Assembly (NCBI RefSeq): GCF_900564145.1
Contig: NZ_UOOB01000002.1
Location: 186,001 to 250,000, forward strand
DNA: 64,000 nucleotides
Reading direction: 5' to 3'
Source of the DNA: Comamonas sp. lk
Lineage (GTDB): Bacteria; Pseudomonadota; Gammaproteobacteria; Burkholderiales; Burkholderiaceae_C
In this document: one piece after another, positions 51,692-62,211 of the stretch
Layout: each line of letters opens with the position of its first letter
How positions within the stretch are numbered: the stretch's first letter is position 1
The notes under the pieces: generated by a model
Databases searched by the model: none
What the model was told of the DNA's origin: nothing
Seen by the model: only the letters and a program-made list of their open reading frames with translations
Position numbers and translations under genes: made by a program

Positions 51692-53194
51692 ATGTCTCCT
51701 TCTTACCCTGTGGGCTTGGTTTGGTTCCGACGCGATCTGCGCCTGGCCGACAATGCCGCGCTTTATGACGCTTTGCGCCAGTGCGCACAGCTTTATTGCG
51801 TTTTTGTGCTTGACGACAGCATTCTCGCGCCTCTGCCGCGTGCAGACCGCCGCGTGGAGTTCATCTGCCAGAGCCTGGTCGAGCTGGACCAGAGCCTGCG
51901 CAGCAGCAGCGGTCGCAGCGATGTCGGCCTGATCGTGCGCCGAGGGCTGCCCCAGGACATCATTCCCGCCCTGGCCCGTGAACTGGGCGCGCAGGCGGTG
52001 TTCTGCAATGACGATGACGAACCCCAGGCCCTGGCCCGCGATGCCGGCGTGCGCCGCCAGCTGCGCGCCCAGCAGGTGAACTTTCTGCCCAGCAAGGACC
52101 ACCGCATCTTCGGCCGCGACGAGGTGCTGACGCAAAGCCTGTCGCCGTTTTCCGTCTTCACGCCCTACAAGAACGCCTGGCTGCGCAAGATCACGCCGTT
52201 TTATCTCTCGAGCTACCCCAGCGAGCGCCATCTGGGCGCCAAGCTGGCGGCCCGACCCGAGGCAGATGTGCGCCCCATGCCCAGCGCGGCCGAGCTGGGC
52301 TTTGTCGCCGGCACGCTGGACGGCCTGCGCCTGCCCACCGGCGTCAGCGGTGCCCGGCAGCTGCTGGCCGACTTTCTGCCGCGCCTGCCCAAATACCAGG
52401 CGGCGCGCGACTTTCCCGCGCTCAAAGGCCCCAGCTACCTCAGCGTGCATCTGCGCTTTGGCACGGTATCGATACGCGAGCTGGCGCGTATCGCCTATGA
52501 AGCCGCCCACAACGAGGACTGGCACCCAGAGGAGCGCGAAGGCGCGGCCACCTGGCTGTCCGAGTTGATCTGGCGCGATTTCTATTTTCAGATTCTGGCC
52601 CACCATCCGCATGTCACCGCGCGCAGCTTCAAGCCCGCTTATGACGCCATTGCATGGGACAGCGGCCCCGAGGCCGACGCCTTGTTCAGCGCCTGGTGCG
52701 AGGGCCGCACCGGCTACCCCCTGGTCGATGCCGCCATGCGCCAGCTCAACACCTCGGGCTATATGCACAACCGCTTGCGCATGGTCACGGCCAGCTTTCT
52801 GGTCAAGGATCTGGGCCTGGACTGGCGACGCGGCGAGGCCTATTTTGCCGAGAAGCTCAACGACTTTGATCTGGCGGCCAACAACGGCGGCTGGCAGTGG
52901 GCGGCATCTACGGGCTGCGATGCCCAGCCCTGGTTTCGCATTTTCAACCCGGTCACGCAAAGCCAGAAGTTCGATGCCCAGGGCCAATTCATTGCCCGCT
53001 ATGTGCCCGAAGTCGCCGCCCTGCCCGCCAAGCTGCGTCATGCACCCTGGCTGGCCAAGCCCATCGAGCTGGCCGAAGCCGGCATCCGCTTGGGCCAGCA
53101 CTACCCCTACCCTGTAGTGGACCATGCCGCAGCGCGTGAAAAAACGCTGGCCCGCTATGCCGTGGTCAAAAGCAGCAACGATCAGGACTCCTGA
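51692..53194 (+). CDS. phrB: Deoxyribodipyrimidine photo-lyase
   Basis: 500 residues of the cryptochrome/photolyase family: LVWFRRDLRLADNAAL at the N-terminus, then FAD-binding motifs (PYKNAWLRK, YLSVHLRFGTVSIREL) and the catalytic WLSELIWRDFYFQIL and TGYPLVDAAMRQLNTSGYMHNRLRMV blocks. Trp residues of the electron-transfer chain are kept. It repairs cyclobutane pyrimidine dimers with visible light. The start shares a 23-bp divergent spacer with yqgE. Confidence 0.95.
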   Translation: MSPSYPVGLVWFRRDLRLADNAALYDALRQCAQLYCVFVLDDSILAPLPRADRRVEFICQSLVELDQSLRSSSGRSDVGLIVRRGLPQDIIPALARELGAQAVFCNDDDEPQALARDAGVRRQLRAQQVNFLPSKDHRIFGRDEVLTQSLSPFSVFTPYKNAWLRKITPFYLSSYPSERHLGAKLAARPEADVRPMPSAAELGFVAGTLDGLRLPTGVSGARQLLADFLPRLPKYQAARDFPALKGPSYLSVHLRFGTVSIRELARIAYEAAHNEDWHPEEREGAATWLSELIWRDFYFQILAHHPHVTARSFKPAYDAIAWDSGPEADALFSAWCEGRTGYPLVDAAMRQLNTSGYMHNRLRMVTASFLVKDLGLDWRRGEAYFAEKLNDFDLAANNGGWQWAASTGCDAQPWFRIFNPVTQSQKFDAQGQFIARYVPEVAALPAKLRHAPWLAKPIELAEAGIRLGQHYPYPVVDHAAAREKTLARYAVVKSSNDQDS

Positions 53195-53200
53195 AAAAGA

Positions 53201-53276
53201 AGCGGCTTGCGCTTGTCCTTCAGAGGCTTCAGAACTTATTCAGTCTGAAACCCCATCAAGACCGGCGCAAGCCGCT
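53201..53276 (+). terminator. Bidirectional hairpin terminator between phrB and chpA
   Basis: AGCGGCTTGCGC (53201-53212) pairs exactly with GCGCAAGCCGCT (53265-53276) around a loop that itself contains short inverted repeats. T-rich sequence (CCTTGTTTT) follows on the + strand. It sits between the convergent photolyase and chpA genes. Confidence 0.75.
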
Positions 53277-53296
53277 CCTTGTTTTCTAGAGAAAAC

Positions 53297-56200
53297 TTAG
53301 TCGCCCACGGCCGGCGTGCTGCCAGTCGCGCCACCGTGCAAAGGCTGGCTGTCGGGCGCCGGGCCGCTGCGTTGCAAGGCGTAGTGCTGAATCAGGCCCA
53401 GCAACTCCTCATCGGCATAAGGCTTGCCCAGATAGTGGTTGGCGCCCAGCTGCGCCGCCATCTCGCGATGCTTGTGGGCAATGCGCGAGGTGATCATGAT
53501 CACCGGCATGCCTTTCAGTCGGTGGTCCGCGCGGATATTGCGCAGCAGATCGAAACCGTCCATGCGCGGCATTTCGATGTCCGACAGCACCACCGTGGGG
53601 CGCTCGTCCTGCAGCACTTCGATGGCCTGCAGGCCGTCGGCCGCCAGGGCCACGCGGTAGCCTTCGCGCTGCAGCAGGCGCTGGGTCACACGGCGCACGG
53701 TAATCGAGTCATCGACCACCAGCACCAGAGGCACCGAGGCCTGAGCATCGCCCGTCAGCAACGCGCCCGCAGCAGCGGACGATGCCTGCAAGCCTTCGGC
53801 TGCGGCCTGCTCGGCCTTGACCGCCAGCGCACGCACCTGATCGCCATACACATTGGCCAGGGCCACCGGGTTGTAGATCTGCACCACGGCACCCGAAGGT
53901 AGCACGGACATGCCGGTCAGGCCGGGCAGACGCGCCAGCTGAGGGCCCAGGTTCTTGATCACCACTTCCTGGTTGCCCAACACCTCATCCACATGCAGGG
54001 CAATGCGCTGCGAGGCACTGCGCACAATCAGCACGGGACGGGTACGGCCCACGGCTTCCTCGCTGCGCAAAGACGATTGCCACAGCGCACCGGCCCAGTA
54101 AAACGGCATGACTTCGCTGCCGTCGTGGAACTCCTGGGTTTGATAGGCCTGGCCCAACGCATCCAGCGGCGTGCGGCGCACGATTTCCACCAGGCTGGCA
54201 GGTACGCCCACGCTCATCTTGCCCACGCGCAGCATGACCACCTGGGTCACGGCCGTGGTCAGCGGCAAGACCAGACGGAAGGCGCTGCCGCGGCCAGCCT
54301 CGGAATGGGTTTCTATGCGTCCGCCCAGCGCATTGACTTCGGAGCGCACCACGTCCATGCCAATGCCGCGCCCGGCCACGCCGGTGATCTCGGTGGCCGT
54401 GCTGAAGCCCGACTCGAAGATCAGGCGGCCCGCATCTTCCATGCCCATGAACTGGTCGGCGGCCCAGAGATTCTGGCTGATGGCCTTGCTGCGAATGCTC
54501 TCCAGATTCAGGCCGGCGCCGTCGTCTTCCACCGACAGCGCCACGTCGTTACGCTCCTGGCTCAGAATGATTTCGATGGTGCCCACGGCCGACTTGCCTG
54601 CGGCCTGGCGTTGCTCGGGCGATTCGATACCGTGCGCCACGCAGTTGCGCAGCAAGTGCTCGAAGGCCGGCATCATGCGCTCGAGCATGCCGCGGTCCAT
54701 TTCGATGGTGCCGCCCAGAATGTTCAAGCGCACCTGCTTGCCCATCTCCTTGGAGGTCTGGCGCACCACGGCATACAGGCGCTCGGCCAGAGATTCGAAC
54801 TCCACCATGCGCGTGCGCAGCAGATCGCGCTGCAGATCACGCGCCTGGCGGCCCTGGGCCACCAGATCGTCTTCCGCCGCAATCATGTCGCGCTGCAGAT
54901 TGCGCTGCACGGTGGCCACGTCGTTGACCGACTCGGCCATCATGCGGGTCAGCTCCTGCACGCGGGTGAAACGATCGAACTCCAGCGGATCGAAACCGGC
55001 GGCCGAATCCTTGGACAGGGCCAGACGCGACTGCATCTGGCTCTCGGCCTGCACCTCGATATCGCGCAGCTGGCTGCGCAGGCGCTCCAGATTGAGCGTC
55101 AGATCGCCCAGCGAAGCCCGGACCTGGGCCAGGCGCGAATCCACACGCGAGCGGGCAATCAAAACCTCACCGGCCTGGGAAATCAGGCGGTCCAGCAACT
55201 GGGCACGCACGCGCACCGTCTGCTGCGATGCGACGCGCGGTACGGCCGCAGACGCTGCAGCCTGCGCATCCAGCGCGTCATCGAAAGCGGAAACCTCGGG
55301 CTCGGTGGCAACGCTTTCACTGCTGGCAGAAGCGGCCTCGTCGGCAGGAGCGCTCTGCGCTTGAGCGGCAGCCGTCGCAGCGCTTTCTGCGGCCAGATGC
55401 AGCGGCGCCTGAATCACGGCATCGTCAATCCGGTCCAGCGGCGGCTCTGCGTCCTGCTCGCCCGCCACGCGCAGCACATCAAAGCTGGCTTGCAGGGCAT
55501 CAAAACGGGCCAGCAAGGGATCAATGCTTTCGGCGCTGGGCTTGTCGCCATCCACGCGCTCCACGGCCGACTCCAGCCGGTGTGCCATCTCGCCCATGCG
55601 CATGGCTCCTGCCAGGCGGGCGCTGCCCTTGAGGGTGTGCAAGGCACGCAAGGTTTCCTTGCGGGCATCGTCCAGCAGCGGGCGCGCATGCCAGCGGCGC
55701 AGAGCGGCGCCCAGCTTGGGCAGCAGATCGACGGCTTCTTCTTCGAAGATGGGGAAGAGATCGGGGTCGACCTGATCGAGCACATCGATCTCGTCATCGT
55801 CCGTCTCGGCATGGACGGCCAGGGCAATCGCCGCATCGATGCGGCGCTGCAGATCGGCTTCCTGCTCGGCACCCACGGGCCGCGGCATGGCCGAGTACAC
55901 GGCAGGCGCCTGTGGCACATCGGGTGTTTGCGCGCCGCTCTCGAGAACGGGATCGGCGCTTTCAACCGTTTGCGCCGCGAAGTCCAACGGCAGATCCAGC
56001 GGATCCACGGTCTTGGCGGGCAAATCGGTCAGCAGATCCGACCAGTCGCGGGCACTAAGATCCAGCTCGCTGACTTCAAGTGCTGGCGGTACCTCGGTCA
56101 ACTCCAGGTTTTGCGCCAGCAAGGCCTGCAACTCTTCGGCTATCGAGGGCTGCGCCGTCTTCAGAAAGCCTGCGGCGAACTGGTGCAGCAGGCGGCGAAT

Positions 56201-59200
56201 CTCTTCCGACGCGTTGACGCAGCAGCTGGCCTGATGCTGCGTGGCAAAGCCCTGGGGCTGCAGATGCTGCAGCGTGTGCTCCAGCAGGCGCGCCAGTTCG
56301 GACAGCGGCTTGAAGCCCACGGTGCCTGAGCTGCCGGCCAGCGAATGGGCCAAAGCCACGGCATCCTCGGGCACGGGCTGGCTCAGGTCCAGGCTCCACT
56401 GCTGCAGCACGGCCCGCAGGCGCTCGGACCACTCGTCGGCCTCGTGGAGATAGACGTTGTACAGCGGTGTGCTGATGCGCAGCCCGTCGATATGCTTGTA
56501 ATCGTCCTCTGGCGCGGCGGGTTGCTCCGGCATAGGCACTTCCGGCGCCATATCGATTTCAGCGATGGGCGTGTGCTTGGCGGCAGGCGCTGCCTCAGAA
56601 ACTTCGAAGTCCGCAAAATCCACGACTGGAGCCGCTTGCAGCAGCGGCTGCGGCGCGCTCTCAAGCGCTTGATCAATGAGAGTCTCTGGCTCGGCCTCGG
56701 GTTCGGGCGCCAATGCGGGTTCTGGCTCAACCACGGGCGCGTGTGCATCCAAGGCCGCCAGCTCGCTCTCGCGCATGGCGATTTCGAAATCTGCAAAGTC
56801 CAGATCCTGCGCCTCATCGGGGCTGGCCGGCACCTCGCTGATCGCTGCATCTGTCGCGTCGCCGGGCCGCTGCAGCGGTGCATCGGCAGACGCGGGAAGA
56901 AAGACATCAAAGTCCAGCGCGGGCAGAAAGGCATGCGCCTCATGGCTCTGCGCAGGCAGCAGCGCTTCGGCGGCGGCTTCTGCGGGACTTTTCTCGAGCC
57001 TGTCCTCGGACTTGCCTGCCGGTTGCTCTTCTTCAGGCAGATCCAGCATCCAGCCCAGCTCAGTGGAAGCTGCGGGTTCGGCGGAGACCTGTGGCTCAAC
57101 GGGAATTTCTGGCTCGACGGGAACTGGGGGGGCCGCCGTATCGAGGGCCTCAGCTTCGGGAGCCAGCGGAGCAAACTCTGCTATGGCCTCCGGCCTGCGT
57201 GCGCGGCGCGGCATCAGCGCGACATCGGCGCGCTGGCCGGTCAGACGCATGGCATCGGCGGCAGCGCGAAATGGCGTGGCAGACCAGTGCTCGGCCTGAC
57301 GCGCTTCCAGATCCTGCGCCCAGGCAGCAAAAGCCTTGAGGGCATCGACGGCCAGAGCGCGCATGGGCGCCGGCATGGGCTTCTGCTCGGCCAACCAGGC
57401 ATTGAGCATTTGCTCCAGAGCCCAGCCGGCTTCACCGAATTCATCCAGCCCCACCATGCGCGAACTGCCCTTGAGCGTGTGAAACGCGCGGCGCAGCGTG
57501 GTTTGCTCACTCAGGCTGCCGGCTTGCTCTTCCAGCACACGCAAGGCCTGCAAGCCGTTTTCCACGACTTCACGGGCTTCTTCCAGGAAGATGAACAGCA
57601 GCTCATCTTCGCCATCAAGTTCCTGCGCACTCAGCGCCGGCTCCACAAAGGCCGGCACTTCGAAATCGGGCGCGACCTGCACCGGCGATGCCGACGCGGA
57701 AAGATCCAGATCCAATGCCGCCAACGGCTCTTGTGCCTCGGGCTGGGCGGCCGTGCTTTGAGGCATGCCGGCAAACACCTGGGCCATGGCATCGCCCAGC
57801 GCATCGGGCGCAGGCTCGCTCACCGGAGCGGGAGCCGGCAAGGAAGGCGCCAGGCTTTCGGCCACAGCGGCATCCGGCATCTGCCCCAGATCGACGTCCA
57901 CGGGAGCGGCTGGCGGCTTAGGTTCTTCGGCAGGCAGAACCGCCGTCATGGGTTCAGCAACCACGGGGTCTGCTGCTGCCGCCTTCACTACGGAATCAAG
58001 AGCTTGTTCCGCAACTGCGAAATGCACTTCAGGTGCAAATGACTCTGGAGCAGTGACAGATACAGCGGTCTGCGCTGGTATTTCGGGAGCAGCGTCTTCG
58101 GTGGAGATATCCACCGTGGGCTTGAAAGGCTCGCTGCTGCGTTTGCGATTGCGTCCCATGAGAACGCGCAACTCGTCGGCTTCCTCGTCATAGATGAACA
58201 GCTTGCGCGCCATATTGCGCTGGTAGCTGAGCATGTCGATGAGAAAACCCATGGCGCCCAGGCTATTGCCCAGTTTCTCGAAGGCCTGAGCGCGCTGCTC
58301 CTCCCGGACTTCGCCCAGGATCAACTGCTCGACCTTCTCGCGCATGCGCTGCATGCCAAACGCAGCCTGATCAAAGCCCAGCACCGAGAACACGCCGCGC
58401 ATTTGCGACATCTGGTGAGGCACGGCCGCCAGCACGCTGGTATCTGCGGGATTGCGGAAATACATATCCAGCTGCCGTTCGGACTCGCCCAGGGTGGAGC
58501 GCAATTCGCCCACCACCGAACCCATGGTCTGGTCATCGCTGGCCTGGCGGAACAGCTCTTCCATCCAGGGCTCCAGCGGCTGGGCAGGAGCGCCTTGCAA
58601 GGCAGCATCCAGCCGGTACACCAGGCTGCTGAACTGGCTGGCCTGGGCCTTGTCATCCAGATTGAAGGTGGCAAAAACGGCTTGCAGATAGAGCACGGCC
58701 GTCGCCACTTCCATGGCCAGCTCGGCCGGTGGCGGCTGACCGATGCGGTCCACGGTTTCCGCCACGCGAATCAGGGTCCGGGCCAGGCCCTGGCTGGCGG
58801 GCTGCAGCTTGACCAGGGATTCGGCCACCTGGCCGAACTGTTCCACCGTCAGCTTGATCTTGCCGCGCTCGCCACCGGCCAGAGCCGACCAGGTGTCGGC
58901 CACGGCCGCAATGCGCTTGCGCGCCAGAATCAGCACGGCCGGATCATGGCGGCCAAAGCGCGCCACCTGGTAATCCACCTGGGGCATGCCGTCCATGGAG
59001 TAGGCCTGCTGGACCGCCTTGAGCACCTCGCCGGAGTGCTCGCGCGGCTTGGCCTGGGCACAGAAGAACATCAGGTCCTGCAGCAGCCGCGCCGGCGGCA
59101 GGCTGTCGCCCTTGGCCATGGAGGCGTATTGCATGAGCACGCGCGAGGCCATGCGCTTGACATAGAGATCGACCGCGATCAGGCCATGTGCCTGGGCATC

Positions 59201-59917
59201 GAAAAAGGCAGCCGCAATCTTCCAGAAGCTGCGTGCCGTCACGTCCTCCAGCTTGCCGGCGGCAAGGCGCAGGCACAGGTCGCGCATTTGCGCCGAGGCT
59301 TCGCGGTCTTCGCTCTTGATCAGGCGCAGCACCACGCCATCGAACAAGGCCCGGGCTGCGGGGCCGTATTCCAGCGCTGCGGGCATGGCACCCACCCAGT
59401 CGGGTTCGCGCGCCCGGCGCTCTGCAGGCCATAGATCGCCGGGATGCACTTTTTCATTGCCGGCCAGCGTCGCCACTTCACGGTACTGGGGAAACAAGGC
59501 CACGGCCGACACTTCTTTGCCGGCCAGCATGGTTTCCAGAAATTCCATCAACGCAAAATGCGTGCGCTCCAGCGTGGCGGCAGCCTCGGCCGTGCACAGC
59601 TCGGGACGCTGTATGAAGCGGTTGACCGCATCCTCCATGCTGCGCATGATCTGGGCCGGAGCACCCAGGCCCACCATTTCCAGCGCACCGCAAGCCTGGT
59701 GCAGCTGCTGGCGCGCAATGCGCAGAGCCGAAGTGTCCAGCGTCTCCAGATCGGCTACACGGGCCGCGTCCGCGTCCCGGACAAATCGGCCTACCGCCTT
59801 GTTCGCAGCTTCCAGCGACTTGCGCAGCTCATCAAGCACCCAGGCCAGGGGCCCCAGGTCCTGCTCTGCAGGTGCAGTCATCACTGCACGGATTGGCGAG
59901 TCGTCTACCACGGACAT
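53297..59917 (-). CDS. chpA: ChpA/PilL giant hybrid histidine kinase of the pilus chemosensory system
   Basis: A 2206-residue protein. The N-terminal block has a FimL/Hpt-like motif (LHQACGALEMVG). Three further Hpt domains have their His in FHTLKGSSRMVG (near 812), AHSLAGSSGTVG (near 1192) and LHTLKGSARLAG (near 1426), separated by long acidic Ala/Pro/Glu linkers. A CheA core follows: N box LLRNCVAHGIESPEQRQ (near 1755), G boxes VEDDGAGLN and GRGIGMDVVRSEV, a CheW-like domain (near 1894) and a receiver with phospho-acceptor Asp about 2112 (VVLSDIEMPRMDG). It controls type IV pili with pilG-pilJ upstream. The ATG at 59917 follows AAGGGA. Confidence 0.93.
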   Translation of the reverse strand: MSVVDDSPIRAVMTAPAEQDLGPLAWVLDELRKSLEAANKAVGRFVRDADAARVADLETLDTSALRIARQQLHQACGALEMVGLGAPAQIMRSMEDAVNRFIQRPELCTAEAAATLERTHFALMEFLETMLAGKEVSAVALFPQYREVATLAGNEKVHPGDLWPAERRAREPDWVGAMPAALEYGPAARALFDGVVLRLIKSEDREASAQMRDLCLRLAAGKLEDVTARSFWKIAAAFFDAQAHGLIAVDLYVKRMASRVLMQYASMAKGDSLPPARLLQDLMFFCAQAKPREHSGEVLKAVQQAYSMDGMPQVDYQVARFGRHDPAVLILARKRIAAVADTWSALAGGERGKIKLTVEQFGQVAESLVKLQPASQGLARTLIRVAETVDRIGQPPPAELAMEVATAVLYLQAVFATFNLDDKAQASQFSSLVYRLDAALQGAPAQPLEPWMEELFRQASDDQTMGSVVGELRSTLGESERQLDMYFRNPADTSVLAAVPHQMSQMRGVFSVLGFDQAAFGMQRMREKVEQLILGEVREEQRAQAFEKLGNSLGAMGFLIDMLSYQRNMARKLFIYDEEADELRVLMGRNRKRSSEPFKPTVDISTEDAAPEIPAQTAVSVTAPESFAPEVHFAVAEQALDSVVKAAAADPVVAEPMTAVLPAEEPKPPAAPVDVDLGQMPDAAVAESLAPSLPAPAPVSEPAPDALGDAMAQVFAGMPQSTAAQPEAQEPLAALDLDLSASASPVQVAPDFEVPAFVEPALSAQELDGEDELLFIFLEEAREVVENGLQALRVLEEQAGSLSEQTTLRRAFHTLKGSSRMVGLDEFGEAGWALEQMLNAWLAEQKPMPAPMRALAVDALKAFAAWAQDLEARQAEHWSATPFRAAADAMRLTGQRADVALMPRRARRPEAIAEFAPLAPEAEALDTAAPPVPVEPEIPVEPQVSAEPAASTELGWMLDLPEEEQPAGKSEDRLEKSPAEAAAEALLPAQSHEAHAFLPALDFDVFLPASADAPLQRPGDATDAAISEVPASPDEAQDLDFADFEIAMRESELAALDAHAPVVEPEPALAPEPEAEPETLIDQALESAPQPLLQAAPVVDFADFEVSEAAPAAKHTPIAEIDMAPEVPMPEQPAAPEDDYKHIDGLRISTPLYNVYLHEADEWSERLRAVLQQWSLDLSQPVPEDAVALAHSLAGSSGTVGFKPLSELARLLEHTLQHLQPQGFATQHQASCCVNASEEIRRLLHQFAAGFLKTAQPSIAEELQALLAQNLELTEVPPALEVSELDLSARDWSDLLTDLPAKTVDPLDLPLDFAAQTVESADPVLESGAQTPDVPQAPAVYSAMPRPVGAEQEADLQRRIDAAIALAVHAETDDDEIDVLDQVDPDLFPIFEEEAVDLLPKLGAALRRWHARPLLDDARKETLRALHTLKGSARLAGAMRMGEMAHRLESAVERVDGDKPSAESIDPLLARFDALQASFDVLRVAGEQDAEPPLDRIDDAVIQAPLHLAAESAATAAAQAQSAPADEAASASSESVATEPEVSAFDDALDAQAAASAAVPRVASQQTVRVRAQLLDRLISQAGEVLIARSRVDSRLAQVRASLGDLTLNLERLRSQLRDIEVQAESQMQSRLALSKDSAAGFDPLEFDRFTRVQELTRMMAESVNDVATVQRNLQRDMIAAEDDLVAQGRQARDLQRDLLRTRMVEFESLAERLYAVVRQTSKEMGKQVRLNILGGTIEMDRGMLERMMPAFEHLLRNCVAHGIESPEQRQAAGKSAVGTIEIILSQERNDVALSVEDDGAGLNLESIRSKAISQNLWAADQFMGMEDAGRLIFESGFSTATEITGVAGRGIGMDVVRSEVNALGGRIETHSEAGRGSAFRLVLPLTTAVTQVVMLRVGKMSVGVPASLVEIVRRTPLDALGQAYQTQEFHDGSEVMPFYWAGALWQSSLRSEEAVGRTRPVLIVRSASQRIALHVDEVLGNQEVVIKNLGPQLARLPGLTGMSVLPSGAVVQIYNPVALANVYGDQVRALAVKAEQAAAEGLQASSAAAGALLTGDAQASVPLVLVVDDSITVRRVTQRLLQREGYRVALAADGLQAIEVLQDERPTVVLSDIEMPRMDGFDLLRNIRADHRLKGMPVIMITSRIAHKHREMAAQLGANHYLGKPYADEELLGLIQHYALQRSGPAPDSQPLHGGATGSTPAVGD

Positions 59918-59963
59918 GCTCAATTCCCTTGACCCGTCAGGGCTCGTATGTGTTGATGGGTAC

Positions 59964-62192
59964 TCAGACGATCTTGAATCGTGCCACCGACTGGCGCAGT
60001 TCTTCGGCCATGTGGGACAACTCACGCACCTGCTGTGCCGTGCTGCGCGTACCTTCACCCGTCTGCTCCGTCACCGCAAAAATGTGCTGAATATTCTCGG
60101 CCACATCATTGGCCTGCGCGGCTTCGCGCGAGGTGGAGGAGGAAATTTGCTCGATCAGCTCGGCCAGTCGGCGCGACACGCTGTCGATTTCGGACAGTGC
60201 GGTGCCGGCGGAGTCGGACAGGCGCGCGCCGTCCACCACACCCTGGGTGGAGCGTTCCATGGCGGCCACCGCATCCTGGGTGTCGGTCTGAATGGCTTTC
60301 ACCAGGGCCGCAATCTGGCGCGTGGCATCTGCCGAACGTTCGGCCAGGCGCTGCACTTCTTCCGCCACCACCGAGAAACCGCGACCGGCTTCACCGGCCG
60401 AAGCGGCCTGGATGGCGGCGTTCAGGGCCAGCACATTGGTCTGCTCGGTAATGTCGGAAATCAGTTCGGTAATTTCACCAATTTCCTGGGACGATTCACC
60501 CAGGCGCTTGATCCGCTTGGAGGTGTCCTGGATCTGGTCGCGAATGGAGTTCATGCCGCCGATGGCGTTTTGCACGGCCTTCAAGCCGGAGTCGGCAGCC
60601 TGCAGCGATTGACGGGCCACCTGGGCCGATTGCTGCGCCTGAGCCGACACATCGTTGATGCGGCCGGCCATCTCCAGAATCGACTGACCGGTTTCACGAA
60701 TCTCGTGCAGCTGCTCGTTCGATGCGGCCAGCAGCTCCGTGGAGTTGGCATCCACCTCGGCCGTGGTCTGAGCCACCCGGGTGGCCGTGTTCTGCACCGA
60801 ACCCACCAGGGCGCGCAATTCTTCCACCGTGTAGTTCACCGAGTCGGCAATGGCGCCGGTGATGTCTTCCGTCACCGTGGCTTCCTGGGTCAGATCGCCT
60901 TCGGCCACCGACTGCAGCTCGTTCATCAAACGCAAAATGGCAGCCTGGTTGGCATCGTTGATGCGCTTGGCTTCCTGCTCCTGAGAGCGGGCGTCGATCT
61001 GGTGACGTTCGGCCAGCTGCTGGCGTGCACGGCTGTCCATCAGCTGCACGCGGGAGATACCTATGCCGCACAGCACAGCCACCAGAACCGCCAGGGCCAG
61101 CACGACCAGTTGCCAGACGCTGGCACCCGCGCCGCCTTGCAAGGCGGTCTGCAGCTCTTCCAGCTGGCGGCGCAGCGGTTCGCTATCGTTGTTGATAGCC
61201 GTCTGCGCTTCACGCGCCGAGACCAGTCCTTGCAGATTGCCCAAAATGGCGCTGGCCTGGGCACGCGTCTCGTCGTACTGCTTGATCAGGGTTTGCAGCT
61301 GCTCGCGAATTTGCTCGTCACGGCTGGGTGCCAGGCGCAGCTCGGCATTGCCATCCAGCAGGCCTTCGGAGATTTCCTTGAAGGAGTTCAAATCCTTGCC
61401 CAGCAGGAACACGGCCTCAGGGCTCACGCCTTCCAGGGTCTGGAACTCGTTGGCCGACTTGGCAATACGCTGGGTCAACATCACCAGCTGGCCTGCGGCC
61501 GCAATCTCAGCCGCGCCCGCGCCTTGCTGCAGCTTCAGCGAGGAGATGGTTTCGGCGGTTTCCAGCAGGTCCGACGATTGGCGGTTGATGGTGCGCAGAG
61601 CCTCACCGACCTGGGTCAGGATTTTTTGCTGACCCATGATCAGGGCAGCGCTTTTCTCGGCCCGCTCCGTCAGTGGGGTGATGCTGTCCATCGTGGCCTG
61701 CAGGTCGGCACCCACGGCATTCACGCCCAGCTCGGGATCGCCCGAAGACAGGGCGTGCACATTGCGCGCCAGCACGCCAGCGCTGTCTTTCACGTCAGCA
61801 AAAGCCGCTTCGGCACCTGTCATGGCCTGGGAGACCGACTTGGCCAGACGCTGGGACTGCATCAAGGCCTGGCCGGTGGCAGCCAGCTGTTGGTTGGAGT
61901 TGTTGGCCGAGCGCAGCATCCATGCCGCCACGACCACCAGCACCAGCACCGACAGACCGAGCAAGGTGAACAGCGTGCGCTGATGCTTGGGGACCGGCGC
62001 CTTGCCCAGCAGCGGCAGCGTGACCTGCTCCTGGGTTGGCAGCACCGCATCGCCGCTGCGCATTCCCAATGTGGTATCCAGTGAATACATATCCTGGGCC
62101 ACGGTATCGCCAAGCATGCTGTTGTCAGCACCCGTGCCTGATCGATCAGACTTGCGTTGGAACCACTGGGTGAATCGTTGTGCAAAAGACAT
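59964..62192 (-). CDS. pilJ: Methyl-accepting chemotaxis protein PilJ
   Basis: About 742 residues. Two membrane helices (LFTLLGLSVLVLVVVAAW near 65-85, and LVVLALAVLVAVLCGIG near 355-375) flank a PilJ-type periplasmic domain (AQRLAKS-containing helices). A methyl-accepting cytoplasmic hairpin follows, with EITELISDITEQTNVLALNAAIQAA and AGEAGRGFSVVAEEVQRLAERS. It senses pilus or surface signals and controls ChpA. The ATG at 62192 is 20 bp past the pilI stop. Confidence 0.94.
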   Translation of the reverse strand: MSFAQRFTQWFQRKSDRSGTGADNSMLGDTVAQDMYSLDTTLGMRSGDAVLPTQEQVTLPLLGKAPVPKHQRTLFTLLGLSVLVLVVVAAWMLRSANNSNQQLAATGQALMQSQRLAKSVSQAMTGAEAAFADVKDSAGVLARNVHALSSGDPELGVNAVGADLQATMDSITPLTERAEKSAALIMGQQKILTQVGEALRTINRQSSDLLETAETISSLKLQQGAGAAEIAAAGQLVMLTQRIAKSANEFQTLEGVSPEAVFLLGKDLNSFKEISEGLLDGNAELRLAPSRDEQIREQLQTLIKQYDETRAQASAILGNLQGLVSAREAQTAINNDSEPLRRQLEELQTALQGGAGASVWQLVVLALAVLVAVLCGIGISRVQLMDSRARQQLAERHQIDARSQEQEAKRINDANQAAILRLMNELQSVAEGDLTQEATVTEDITGAIADSVNYTVEELRALVGSVQNTATRVAQTTAEVDANSTELLAASNEQLHEIRETGQSILEMAGRINDVSAQAQQSAQVARQSLQAADSGLKAVQNAIGGMNSIRDQIQDTSKRIKRLGESSQEIGEITELISDITEQTNVLALNAAIQAASAGEAGRGFSVVAEEVQRLAERSADATRQIAALVKAIQTDTQDAVAAMERSTQGVVDGARLSDSAGTALSEIDSVSRRLAELIEQISSSTSREAAQANDVAENIQHIFAVTEQTGEGTRSTAQQVRELSHMAEELRQSVARFKIV

Positions 62193-62211
62193 AGCGCTGC
62201 TTCCAGAAACC

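Noticed and set aside
51638..53125. 495-codon frame antisense to the photolyase gene
   Set aside because: The sense strand encodes a full-length photolyase with all motifs; the antisense product resembles nothing.
53993..56329. Open frame of 778 codons antisense to chpA
   Set aside because: Same cause: it mirrors the CheA core and gives a low-complexity His/Gln/Leu-rich product without a ribosome site or family match.
59253..62084. Very long open frame (943 codons) antisense to pilJ and chpA
   Set aside because: High GC and the codon bias of the opposite strand keep antisense frames open. The product is His/Gln/Gly-rich with no recognisable fold, and both sense genes are well supported.
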